Shown: positions 52,615-60,349 of the stretch, piece by piece
Layout of the letters: each line of letters opens with the position of its first letter
Position numbering within the stretch: the stretch's first letter is position 1
Origin: JACPDH01 sp041671505
GTDB taxonomy: Bacteria > Acidobacteriota > Thermoanaerobaculia > Gp7-AA8
Reading direction: 5' to 3'
NCBI GenBank assembly: GCA_041671505.1
Contig: JBAZBK010000001.1
Span: forward strand, 186,001 to 250,000
Length of the DNA stretch: 64,000 nt
Notes under the pieces: generated by a model
What the model saw: only the letters and a program-made list of their open reading frames with translations
What the model was told of the DNA's origin: nothing
Databases searched by the model: none
Translations under genes and position numbers: made by a program

Positions 52615-53213
52615 CGCTCGTGACCCGTCTCGCACGCGCAACTAGGCGCCTCCCAGACGCGAGGCGCAAACACCGAATCGACCGGCGTGTGCAGCAGGTG
52701 GTTGGCGTAGTTGCTGATCGTCTTGACCGAGATCGCAAGGATCACCTCGAGGATCTGTCGCTCGCTGTAGCCGGAGTCGAGGAAGGCCTGCACCCCGGCG
52801 GTCGACGGCAGGCCGCGCGTGGCGAGCATCAGCGCCGTGAAGGTGCTCAGCGCCGCGAGCTTCGCGTCAGGAACCGGCTGGTCGTCGCGGATCGCGTCGG
52901 TGACCGGGCGCGGCACCTTCGACTTTTGGTCGGCGAGAAAGCTGTGCGCGGCAAGGCAGTACTCGCACGAGTTGAAGCGGCTGATCGTCAGGAAGACGAC
53001 TTCCTGCTCGGCGGAGGTGAAGCCGGAATCCTTGCGGAAACTCTCGTAACCGTCCATGTAGGTCGCGAGAAGCCCGGGCGAGTTGGCCATGCCCGCGTAC
53101 ATGTTCGGAACGAAGCCGAGTTGAGCCTTCGTCTTCTGGAGAAGCTCGCGCCCCTTCTCTTCGGCATCGTCGACTGACTTGGGTGACATCGTGAGTTTGT
53201 ATTCGGCTGCCAT
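52611..53213 (-). CDS. AhpD/carboxymuconolactone-decarboxylase-like peroxidase-related protein
   Basis: A protein of 200 aa of the CMD/AhpD fold, with the redox motif CEYCLAAHSF (E-x-C-x-x-C-x3-H type) that reduces peroxides or alkyl hydroperoxides. N- and C-terminal helices match the peroxidase-related group (about 190-200 aa). The AAGGAGAACCC ribosome binding site precedes the ATG, and a palindromic operator lies 45 bp upstream. It is the first gene of a coupled pair with the hydrolase. Confidence 0.88.
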   Translation of the reverse strand: MAAEYKLTMSPKSVDDAEEKGRELLQKTKAQLGFVPNMYAGMANSPGLLATYMDGYESFRKDSGFTSAEQEVVFLTISRFNSCEYCLAAHSFLADQKSKVPRPVTDAIRDDQPVPDAKLAALSTFTALMLATRGLPSTAGVQAFLDSGYSERQILEVILAISVKTISNYANHLLHTPVDSVFAPRVWEAPSCACETGHER

Positions 53214-53257
53214 TGGGTTCTCCTTGATCGTGTTCGGGGTTGGACTGCGTCGAGGTC

Positions 53258-53273
53258 TGGAACGTACGTTCTA
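53258..53273. promoter_or_regulatory. TetR operator of the ahpD-like operon
   Basis: TGGAACGTACGTTCTA has a perfect 12-bp palindromic core (53260-53271). It lies 45 bp upstream of the AhpD-like start. On the minus strand a run of T's and then TTGACC come just upstream, so the operator overlaps the expected promoter spacer. The near-identical site at 54269 serves the next gene. Confidence 0.75.
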
Positions 53274-53280
53274 AACCAGG

Positions 53281-54222
53281 TCAAAAAAAACGATGCCGCG
53301 AATCGGCTCCGGTACCATGCCTTTTGGAGCGAACGCCGAAGAGCTTGAGGATGTACGCGATGGCGGCGAGCGGCGGTGCGACGAGCCACATGTCGTCCCA
53401 GGCGCCTCGTCCGGCCCGGTCGAGTGCCGGCGCGATGTTAGGCAACATTCGCAGCATCGGCAGTACCAGCCCGCCGCTCTGCGTCCGACGAGGCGGCTTT
53501 CCGGCAACGATCGAGGTCAGCGCGGACTCCAGCGCGGCCGTGTCGTTGGCCCAGTGAGCGCGAAAGAGAATCGTGCCGTCGCCACCGAGGATGTAGGCTG
53601 AGTTAGGCTTAGACCCGAGGGCGCGGTGGAGCGTGCCGTCGGTATCGTCGACCGCGACGTCGAAGTCGAACCCGTGAAGTTTGCGCAACCGGTCCGCGTG
53701 CATCGTCTTTTCTTCGAGCGTCGCAGGCTGCGGGAACGCCTCGCCGGGATGCGCCTCGCGGACGTTCACCATCACGAAGCGGACGCGATCGCCGAAGCGG
53801 CGATGGAGCTGCGTCAACCCGGGGGCGGCGTTGTCGGTCACGGGGCACGTGCTCGACCCGAAGATCAGCAGTGTCGTTCCCGTGCTCGCGAGATCGGCGG
53901 AGCGAAACCGGCCGCCGCCGACGACTGGCAGATCGAATTCGGGCACGCGGTCGCCGGGGCCCGGGTCGCTGCTGCTGTAATACATGTCCTTCATCACCAA
54001 CGGAAGCGCGAGGTGGGTGAAGCGGTAGGTGCGTCCCGCGTCGGCACGACGGGCAGATCGGCTTGCGTGGAACTCGTCGAGCTCACAGAGGTCGGCTCCT
54101 AGTTTCGGCCTCGGCATCGGGTCGATCTCGACCTTCTTCCATCCTCGCTCGTCGTCCACTTCGAATTCGACTTCGGCGCCGGAGCGCGGAGGCGCCGGGA
54201 AGGATCCATGCTTGCTTCTCAC
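53281..54222 (-). CDS. Deiodinase-like thioredoxin-fold redox protein
   Basis: A protein of 313 aa. Residues 100-240 form a thioredoxin fold with LLIFGSSTCPVTDNAAP, which aligns with the iodothyronine deiodinase active-site segment, but with a single Cys where deiodinases have selenocysteine; VNVREAHPGE follows, as in bacterial deiodinase-like proteins. The 90-residue N-terminal part is hydrophilic with an acidic patch and no signal peptide. I use the GTG at 54222 because AAGGAGA is well placed. It ends in a hydrophobic stretch. It may be a reductase or peroxiredoxin-like enzyme; the natural substrate is unknown. Confidence 0.8.
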   Translation of the reverse strand: MRSKHGSFPAPPRSGAEVEFEVDDERGWKKVEIDPMPRPKLGADLCELDEFHASRSARRADAGRTYRFTHLALPLVMKDMYYSSSDPGPGDRVPEFDLPVVGGGRFRSADLASTGTTLLIFGSSTCPVTDNAAPGLTQLHRRFGDRVRFVMVNVREAHPGEAFPQPATLEEKTMHADRLRKLHGFDFDVAVDDTDGTLHRALGSKPNSAYILGGDGTILFRAHWANDTAALESALTSIVAGKPPRRTQSGGLVLPMLRMLPNIAPALDRAGRGAWDDMWLVAPPLAAIAYILKLFGVRSKRHGTGADSRHRFF

Positions 54223-54268
54223 TGATTCTCCTTTCGTTGAATGGTTCGGGTTCAAGGCCGCCATAGTC

Positions 54269-54284
54269 TGGAACGCACGTTCCA
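54269..54284. promoter_or_regulatory. TetR operator of the deiodinase-like gene
   Basis: TGGAACGCACGTTCCA is an imperfect palindrome differing from the 53258 site only in the centre and one end base. It lies 47 bp upstream of the GTG of the deiodinase-like gene and 18 bp beyond the end of the TetR gene. Both operators follow a T-run at the same distance, so the two promoters look like duplicates. Confidence 0.75.
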
Positions 54285-54301
54285 TAACAATGCAAAAAAA
54301 T

Positions 54302-54883
54302 CTAGACCAGGCGGCGCATGGCGTCAGCGACGATCGACTGGAGGAGGTTTCGCTCCGGCCTGCTCCGGCACAGCACCGCGAGTCCGATCAGCGTCGCGAG
54401 AAGTCCACTCGCTGTCGCGGCCGGCTTCAGGCTCTCAGGAATTTCTCCCGAAGCCTGTCCCTGCTCGATCATCCTCGCGAAGAACGCTTCCATGTCTTTC
54501 TGTGCTTTCGCCACGACCTTCGCGGCAACCGGATCATGCGCGGCAAGCTCGAGCGCCGTGTTCGTCAGGAAGCACCCCTTGTTGCCTCCCTTTTCCGTCG
54601 CCAGATCGGCAAACGCGAGCAGCAACTGGTGGATCGCCTCCTTCGGCGCGAACCTCGCCTCGAGCTGCGCGAGCCTCTCGTGGCGGAGGTTGTCGGCATA
54701 CATGCGCAGCGACGCGAGGAAGAGCGCGTGCTTATCCCGATAGGTGGCATACAGGCTGCCGCGGTTGATCCCCGTCTCCTTCACGAGATCCTGGACCGAC
54801 GTCGCCCCGTAGCCGCGATGCCAGAACACCTGCATCGCCTTGTCGAGCACTTCGTTGACGTCGAATTGTTTCTCCCAGGGCAT
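54302..54883 (-). CDS. TetR-family repressor
   Basis: Regulator of 193 aa. It begins MPWEKQFDVNEVLDKAMQVF, the typical start of a TetR group with a WHRGY helix, and the HTH has TSVQDLVKETGINRGSLYATY. The C-terminal ligand domain (about 75-190) has the NKGCFLTNTALEL segment with a Cys and the usual helix bundle. It is upstream of the deiodinase-like gene on the same strand, and the two paired operators lie in the promoters of the two downstream units. An autoregulatory palindrome is seen at 54924. The inducer is unknown. Confidence 0.9.
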   Translation of the reverse strand: MPWEKQFDVNEVLDKAMQVFWHRGYGATSVQDLVKETGINRGSLYATYRDKHALFLASLRMYADNLRHERLAQLEARFAPKEAIHQLLLAFADLATEKGGNKGCFLTNTALELAAHDPVAAKVVAKAQKDMEAFFARMIEQGQASGEIPESLKPAATASGLLATLIGLAVLCRSRPERNLLQSIVADAMRRLV

Positions 54884-54923
54884 TCCTGTCTTCCTCGAGA
54901 CGCAATGTAAGTCATTTGGAACG

Positions 54924-54939
54924 ATCAGTCAAGACTGAT
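54924..54939. promoter_or_regulatory. Palindrome upstream of the TetR gene
   Basis: ATCAGTCAAGACTGAT has perfect 7-bp arms around AA, 41 bp upstream of the TetR start, with a TTGGAACG half-site just before it. It is a candidate autoregulatory operator or promoter element. Confidence 0.5.
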
Positions 54940-55036
54940 TCAAACAAATCGGCGTGTAAACGCGAGAGCTGTTGGGCGGGCCAACACGATTCCGGCAAGA
55001 GGCCGAGGCGGGTCGAGCTCGTCTTCGTCCACTCGG

Positions 55037-55927
55037 TCAGATAACCGCGATCGGCTCCTCGTCCGGGGGCGCGTATGCGATGGCGTCGACACTTCCAATC
55101 GCGCCGTACACTTCGACTGACCGGCCCAGCACCGGCAGGTCCGGCATGAGGTACCGACCTGCCTGCTCGGTGACCAGCACATACTCGTTCGCGCTCAGCG
55201 AGTTCTTGAGCAGACGATGGACGATGATCACGTCGACGCCGGCGAGCTCAGAGTAACCGGCGATCTCGTAGAAGAGCGCGGTGCCGGCGTGAACGACGAG
55301 CTTCAGACGAAGCACGGCGACATTGGCGCACGCACCGCAGCTGCACGTGAGGCCGGACGCCACGGCACGCATCCGCGACCGAAATGCAGTGAAGAATCGC
55401 GGCAACTTCTCTTCCACGAGGCGTGTCGGCCACTGCCCGTCGTCCTGCCTCGCCATGTAGAGAAAGACAGCATCCCCCTCGAATTTGGAGACCTTCAACG
55501 GGAGCTCGAGCTCCTCGAGCACAGCCTCGAGCAGTGCGCCGATGATCTGTTGACTGTGTGCGAGCTCGGCTCGATTGGCGACCATGAAATTCGTGTAGCC
55601 GCTGATGTCGGCGATTACCAGCACGACATCTCGCTCTCCGCGCGCGACGCGCGCCACGCCTCGGCCATCGCCTGACGTCCTATCAACACCAGCCGAAGGA
55701 AGTGCGCGGCTCCGGTCCGCCAGCGCCGAAGAGAAGAGCGATACGAGGAACGGCACGGCGAACGTCAGCGCGATGCGCATCCAGACCGACAGCGCGGGGC
55801 CGCGGCCATCGAGGAGCCCGCGCACTACGCTCGTCTGGTTGATCAACGTGAGAATCGGCCCAACCAGCAGCGCCGTTCTCAGCGCACGCGCCAGGTTGGC
55901 AGGATTCGTCAGATGGCGTCGCATCAC
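55037..55927 (-). CDS. NrtS-like membrane domain fused to DUF2652 cyclase-like domain
   Basis: A protein of 296 aa. Residues 11-70 form two hydrophobic helices whose segments LARALRTALLVGPILTLINQ and RIALTFAVPFLVSLFSS match the NrtS nitrate/nitrite transport-related family. Residues 98-296 form a DUF2652 domain with ADISGYTNFM (107-115) and KFEGDA (148-153), the same positions as the metal-binding Asp segments of class III cyclases, and a CSCGAC motif near residues 195-200. The gene overlaps the anti-sigma gene by four bases and is the last of a four-gene operon. It may be a membrane-tethered nucleotide or redox sensor. Confidence 0.8.
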   Translation of the reverse strand: MMRRHLTNPANLARALRTALLVGPILTLINQTSVVRGLLDGRGPALSVWMRIALTFAVPFLVSLFSSALADRSRALPSAGVDRTSGDGRGVARVARGERDVVLVIADISGYTNFMVANRAELAHSQQIIGALLEAVLEELELPLKVSKFEGDAVFLYMARQDDGQWPTRLVEEKLPRFFTAFRSRMRAVASGLTCSCGACANVAVLRLKLVVHAGTALFYEIAGYSELAGVDVIIVHRLLKNSLSANEYVLVTEQAGRYLMPDLPVLGRSVEVYGAIGSVDAIAYAPPDEEPIAVI

Positions 55928-56544
55928 GCGGAGCGCACGAACGCGACCACGACGTTTCGCGACACCGAAAGCGAGACGCGCAGTCCATCGAGCTCCTGCC
56001 TCACCGGATGGCTTGCCATCAGCGCATCGCCCGCGCGAACCTCGAGAACGGAGACTCTCGAGCCGTGGCCGTCGGTCATATAGAGGTGAAGCGCCATCCG
56101 GCCGTCGAGCATGCAGTAGTGCCCGCCCTCCACGGTGAGCCCCGCCAGCTCGTCCGAACCGGGAAGCACCGGCACGAAATCGAGCTTACTCATCTGCGAG
56201 GCAACCGCGGCGAAGTCGCTTCCGTGGAACTCGGTCATCGCGCAATGAAGGTGGCGATCTGCCGCTTCGTGCCCCAGCGTCGCAAGTGCTGTCGAGACCG
56301 GGCCCTCGGCTCCCGGCCTAACGCCTGCCGGCCGGGAGACCAGGAGCAGCCCTGCCAGCACGGCGACGGTAATGCTCGCGGCGACCGCGAGCAATGCCCC
56401 GCGGCTCGATTTCAGCGACCGGGGCGCCGGTTTCTCCACGGATTCTCCCGCGGCGACCGCGAGCAGCCGCTTCATGGCCTCGGCCGACGGCTCGCGCGAC
56501 TCGTAGTAGTCGCGGAAATGGTCGTCGATCTTTCGGGGGCTCAT
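55924..56544 (-). CDS. Membrane anti-sigma factor
   Basis: A protein of 206 aa with an N-terminal cytoplasmic part (about 1-48, DYYESREPSAEAMKRLL), one TM helix (about 49-69, ALLAVAASITVAVLAGLLLV) and a periplasmic part with a conserved-looking LGHEAADRHLHCAMTEF, GGHYCMLDG and MALHLYMTDGHGS, rich in His and Cys. It overlaps the upstream ECF sigma gene and the downstream NrtS-DUF2652 gene by four bases each. It probably binds the sigma factor and senses a metal, haem or redox signal outside the membrane. Confidence 0.75.
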   Translation of the reverse strand: MSPRKIDDHFRDYYESREPSAEAMKRLLAVAAGESVEKPAPRSLKSSRGALLAVAASITVAVLAGLLLVSRPAGVRPGAEGPVSTALATLGHEAADRHLHCAMTEFHGSDFAAVASQMSKLDFVPVLPGSDELAGLTVEGGHYCMLDGRMALHLYMTDGHGSRVSVLEVRAGDALMASHPVRQELDGLRVSLSVSRNVVVAFVRSA

Positions 56545-57188
56545 CGTTTGGCTCCTTCGACATTCATCGCCTCGAGCTCCGCTCGAAGCTTGTGCCGGAC
56601 ACGGTGAATCACGCTGAGGATCGTCCCGCGTGGACGGCTCGTCATGTCGCTGATCTCCTGCGCGGTAAATCCCTCGACCGCGAAGAGGAACATCGTCTCC
56701 CGATCCTCGGGGCGCAGCGTTCCGAGCGCTTTCTCGAGCAATGCGTTCTCGAAGTGGTCGGGCGCCTCCCAGTCGTCAGTGGCATACGTGTCCGGCATCT
56801 CTTCGCCATCGACCTCGCGCACGAGCGGAAGGAACTGCACGAGCTTGCCTCGCCGGTACTCGTCGATGTATCGGTTCCGGATCGTCGCGAAAAGGTATCC
56901 CTTCTCCCACGGCCCCCCCTTCTTCGCGACCGCCATGCACGCGTCCTGGATCAGATCCTCGGCGCCGTGATGGTCGTGGGTCAGCGAAAGCGCGTAGCGG
57001 AAACCATGTTTGAGGAGCTCTTCCATCCGATCGTGGGGCCCCGCAGACGTGCGGAACTCCCCTCCGAGGGGCATTCTATCGGCAGAGATGCCTCCGTCAA
57101 CCAGCGCAAGGCGCGGTCGCGACACCGTTCCCGCGACGCTCCGCTCCGTCGCGTGGCGCGGAGCGTCGACTGACGCGCGCGCGCTCAT
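56541..57188 (-). CDS. ECF-type RNA polymerase sigma factor
   Basis: Sigma factor of 215 aa. Region 2 has AEDLIQDACMAVAKKG and YLFATIRNRYIDEYRRG; region 4 has RPEDRETMFLFAVEGFTAQEISDM and ILSVIHRVRHKLR with a helix-turn-helix. The start at 57188 has a GGAGAAG ribosome binding site and overlaps the stop of the upstream gene by one base; a later in-frame ATG at 57074 is an alternative. It forms a sigma/anti-sigma pair with the next gene. Confidence 0.88.
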   Translation of the reverse strand: MSARASVDAPRHATERSVAGTVSRPRLALVDGGISADRMPLGGEFRTSAGPHDRMEELLKHGFRYALSLTHDHHGAEDLIQDACMAVAKKGGPWEKGYLFATIRNRYIDEYRRGKLVQFLPLVREVDGEEMPDTYATDDWEAPDHFENALLEKALGTLRPEDRETMFLFAVEGFTAQEISDMTSRPRGTILSVIHRVRHKLRAELEAMNVEGAKR

Positions 57189-57619
57189 CACGCTTCTCCA
57201 TCGACTCGAGGAAGTTCGAGACCGCGCATCGAAGCGTGCATCCGGATCCGGCCCCGAAGGTCGGCGACGCTCCCTTTGCATCGCTGGATCACCTCGGGCT
57301 CCAGCAGGAGCACGAGATCGCCGCCAGACTGTGCGACGACGCACGGAAGCTGTTCGCCGACGAGGGTCCGGAGGCTCGAGGTCAGCTCGTTGCGATGCAC
57401 GTACTCCACGGGCATCCCGAGACTCTCCTTGCAGGTCCGCCAGTCCGACTTCTCACCGACGAGCGAATGCGTCAGCGAGCACAGAGGACATCCGTTGATC
57501 GCGAGCAGCTTCTTCGCGCTGTCGATGACCGAGTTGAGCACACCGGAGTCAGCGTTGTAGACAAAAAGGAGTCGCTCAATCCGGCGGCCCGACACGGGCG
57601 ATTTTGTATCGTGTGTCAT
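57188..57619 (-). CDS. Conserved small protein with CPLC motif
   Basis: A protein of 143 aa with RLLFVYNADSGVLNSVIDSAKKLL and CPLCSLTHSLVGEKSDWRTC, a pattern I recall in a widespread family of unknown function with a thioredoxin-like fold; C-terminal QCCKG-like cysteines are absent but a CKGS is present. GGGAGG precedes the ATG at 57619. It is the first gene of the sigma factor operon. It could be a redox or thiol sensor that feeds into the operon's signal. Confidence 0.72.
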   Translation of the reverse strand: MTHDTKSPVSGRRIERLLFVYNADSGVLNSVIDSAKKLLAINGCPLCSLTHSLVGEKSDWRTCKESLGMPVEYVHRNELTSSLRTLVGEQLPCVVAQSGGDLVLLLEPEVIQRCKGSVADLRGRIRMHASMRGLELPRVDGEA

Positions 57620-57731
57620 ACCTCCCAGTACGAACGACGACGGGGAGTGATTGAGGCACGGCCCCAGGCTTCCCGGCGTCAATCAAACCGCCTCCCCGCA
57701 CGTCGGTCCTCGAGAAAGCGCGAGGTGAACG

Positions 57732-58811
57732 ATGGGCACAGACCAGCAGCAATCGGCGGCAGAGGACGAAGCGAAGAACTCGAGATTCCCCTCGGGGCGC
57801 GTCCGGATCGTCACGGAGATTCCCCGCATCGCCGAGAAGCTCCACAAGATCTCGACCGACGCCGGAATCCTCCTGGAGGCAGCCGAGGACGGGGTGATGA
57901 TCCGCGTGGACTATGCGGGGGAGGATTCCGCGTGCCTCGTCCTGGGGTCGTCGCTCCCGCCCGACGAGCAGGACGCAGTGTTCCTGCTTCTCGACCATGC
58001 GCCTCACCTCCGAAGCCTTCGCTCCGTGCTCGGCAAATGTCAGTACGCGTGGTTGTTCGATCTGATCAAGGATGGCCGGTGGGACTCCGAATACCAGCCG
58101 GTCTTCGACATTCAGACCGGCGCGGTCTTCGGACGCGAGGCGCTCCTGCGCGCCAGAATGAATGACGGCTCGCGCGTGTCGCCGGCTTCCGTCTTCGAGG
58201 CGGCGCGTGTGACGCGCTGGCTTCCGCTGGTCGACGAGCTCGCGAGAAACGCGGCGCTGCGGGGCGGGGCCTCTGCCTTTCCGAAGGAAGAGAAGATCTT
58301 GATCAACCTCGACGCGGAATCGGCGCGGGAAGGGCACTTCGACGTCAGCGCAGCGGTCTCGATTCTCGCGGCTGCCGATCGCGCACCGGAGTCGGTCATC
58401 TTCGAGCTCGTCGAGTCGGAGAGCCTGGGGAACTCCGTCCTCGTCGCCGAGCTCCGCGCCGAGCTCGGTAACGCCGGCTTCATGGTTGCGCTCGATGACC
58501 TGACCTCAGGCTTCTCGACGCTGGCCGTTCTGGATCAACTCCGCCCCGAGGTCGTCAAGCTCGACCAAAGGCTCATCGGAGGCGCGTGGAAAGACCGTTA
58601 CCGCTCGCGTCTCGTTCGCGCATTCGTCGATCTTTGCAAAGACCTCGGGATCCTGCTAATCGCCGAAGGTATCGAGGATCCTGACGATCTGAAGTTCGTG
58701 CGGGACACGGATATCCGCTACGTCCAGGGTTACCTGCTTGGCCGTCCGGCCCCGCCGCCGCTCCACCCGAGCCGTACGCTTGACACAATTACCGAAGGGA
58801 TGCGACTTTGA
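57732..58811 (+). CDS. EAL-domain c-di-GMP phosphodiesterase
   Basis: A protein of 359 aa. Residues 1-110 form an N-terminal region of unknown fold. The EAL domain (about 115-355) has YQPVFDIQTG, GREALLR (the EAL signature), NLDAE, FELVES, ALDDLTSGFSTL, VVKLDQRLI, AEGIED and YVQGYLLGRP. Nearly all metal-binding and catalytic residues are kept (the DDFGTG is DDLTSG), so it probably cleaves c-di-GMP. It has GAGGTGAAC upstream and is divergent from the sigma operon. It overlaps the peroxiredoxin gene by four bases. Confidence 0.88.
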   Translation: MGTDQQQSAAEDEAKNSRFPSGRVRIVTEIPRIAEKLHKISTDAGILLEAAEDGVMIRVDYAGEDSACLVLGSSLPPDEQDAVFLLLDHAPHLRSLRSVLGKCQYAWLFDLIKDGRWDSEYQPVFDIQTGAVFGREALLRARMNDGSRVSPASVFEAARVTRWLPLVDELARNAALRGGASAFPKEEKILINLDAESAREGHFDVSAAVSILAAADRAPESVIFELVESESLGNSVLVAELRAELGNAGFMVALDDLTSGFSTLAVLDQLRPEVVKLDQRLIGGAWKDRYRSRLVRAFVDLCKDLGILLIAEGIEDPDDLKFVRDTDIRYVQGYLLGRPAPPPLHPSRTLDTITEGMRL

Positions 58812-59374
58812 AGAAGGCGCCGGGCAACGACGTCGGGCGCATCGTTCTTCCCGCGATCGACGGGACGACCTTCGACAGCGCGACGCTCGCGGGAAAGCGT
58901 TTCATGCTTTCGTTCTTCCGCTTCGCGTCGTGCCCCTTCTGCAACATGAGGCTCCACCAGCTCGTCAGAAACTTTGGTGACTTCGGTCCGGACTTCACGA
59001 TCGTCGCCGTGTTCGACTCACCGATCGACAATCTGCGGCGCCACGCGACGAGACATTCCGCCCCGTTTCCGATTCTCGCGGACGAGCACAACACCTACTA
59101 CCGGGAATTCGCGATCGGGCACTCGCTGCTCGGTGTCCTGATCGGCATGCTGACCCGGCTCCCGACGCTGCTCGAGGGAATGTTCGTTCACGGCTATCTG
59201 CCTCACATCGTCAAAGGAAGCCTAACAACGATGCCGGCCGATTTTCTCGTCGACGAGCATGGAGTGATACGCATCGCTCACTATGGCCGGGACGAAGGGG
59301 ACCACCTTCCGCTTGAGACCGTTCGAACCTTTGCTCGCCAAGGAGATCGCGCAATCGGTCTCGGCAATCTATAG
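58808..59374 (+). CDS. Peroxiredoxin/AhpC-TSA-type redox protein
   Basis: Thioredoxin-fold protein of 188 aa. FRFASCPFCNMRL contains the CxxC-type active site (peroxidatic Cys in the SxPFC segment), and PIDNLRRHATRHSAPFPILADE is typical of peroxiredoxin-like family proteins. VDEHGVIRIAHYGRDEGDHLP closes the fold. The TTG start overlaps the EAL gene's stop (TTGA) and is needed for coupling; GGGA lies just upstream. Its role with an EAL protein may be a redox link to c-di-GMP turnover, but this is context only. Confidence 0.85.
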   Translation: MKKAPGNDVGRIVLPAIDGTTFDSATLAGKRFMLSFFRFASCPFCNMRLHQLVRNFGDFGPDFTIVAVFDSPIDNLRRHATRHSAPFPILADEHNTYYREFAIGHSLLGVLIGMLTRLPTLLEGMFVHGYLPHIVKGSLTTMPADFLVDEHGVIRIAHYGRDEGDHLPLETVRTFARQGDRAIGLGNL

Positions 59375-59458
59375 CCGGGGATGGACCACGGGCGATGATC
59401 TGTGAGGGAGTTCGTGCACGGGTCTTCCGCGACGCCACCACGACGGACTCTGTCGTTC

Positions 59459-60193
59459 TCATCGAAGCCGACGAACGTGTATTTCCCTGACCTCGACCAT
59501 CGAGATTCGCTCCATGTCCGCCAGGCGCAAAGGAGCAACGGTGTCGACACTCAGCCCTTTGCCCGGGAGCCCGAAATTCTCGGCGTCGTAGAAGAGGATT
59601 CCGCCAATGCGTCGGTAGTTCGATGCCCGGCGAAACCTGACTCCGCCCTTACCTGTCTGGAAGGTGTAGGCCAACTGCTCGAGCCGCGCGCTCTTCGGAT
59701 CGAACCAGAAGAGATACTCGTCGCCCTCCCCTGCATCGAACGTCACCTTCACGCGTCGAAGCGTTCGCCCTTCCCAGGTTTCGAGGCCCTGGTCGACCTT
59801 GCGAACTCCCGGGTCGTTCAATCGGTACGGGAGAAACGGGAAGTAGATCCGAGCGAAGACGAAGCTCCTGAGCCGCTCGGCCTCCTCGCCGCTCACCGCG
59901 CTTTCAGATGCACCCGCGATCAGAGACACCCCGGAGTTCGTCACCCTGACCACGTGCTTCTCTTCGCCTTGTCCGCGCTCCACTCGATGATCGAACACAC
60001 CGCGATTCACGCGCGACGTAAGTGAAAAGGTACCGGAGAGTGAGGAGATACGGAGCGAGATCTCGCTCCGATCGAACAGATCGCCTCCATGGAATGCGAT
60101 CGAACGGTCGACGAGCTCCTGGACCGGCTCCACTCGTTCCGCGCGCGCCACCGGCAACCAGCAAAGCAGCACTGAGATCAGAATTCTACGCAT
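59459..60193 (-). CDS. LolA-like lipoprotein-sorting-type periplasmic protein
   Basis: Exported protein of 244 aa. It begins with a signal peptide (MRRILISVLLCWLPVARA), followed by a beta-rich fold typical of the LolA/LolB-type family: segment FSLTSRVNRGVFDHRVERG, WEGRTLRRVKVTFDAGEGDEY and YLFWFDPKSARLEQLAYTF. GGAGGCGGGG precedes the ATG at 60193. These proteins bind hydrophobic molecules in the periplasm. Its neighbour is a cellulose-synthase-like glycosyltransferase, so it may help export of a surface polymer or lipid. Confidence 0.7.
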   Translation of the reverse strand: MRRILISVLLCWLPVARAERVEPVQELVDRSIAFHGGDLFDRSEISLRISSLSGTFSLTSRVNRGVFDHRVERGQGEEKHVVRVTNSGVSLIAGASESAVSGEEAERLRSFVFARIYFPFLPYRLNDPGVRKVDQGLETWEGRTLRRVKVTFDAGEGDEYLFWFDPKSARLEQLAYTFQTGKGGVRFRRASNYRRIGGILFYDAENFGLPGKGLSVDTVAPLRLADMERISMVEVREIHVRRLR

Positions 60194-60349
60194 TTCCCCG
60201 CCTCCATTCGAAGCCGGACGAGCGCGCGGTCCGGATGATTGAGCGCTCATGGTGTCTAGATGGAAAACACCGGGCCCAGCGTCGTATCGAAAGGCGACCG
60301 CAGGCGTCCCCTACCCTTCCGGGCCGAGATCGATTCCGGAGAACCATGA

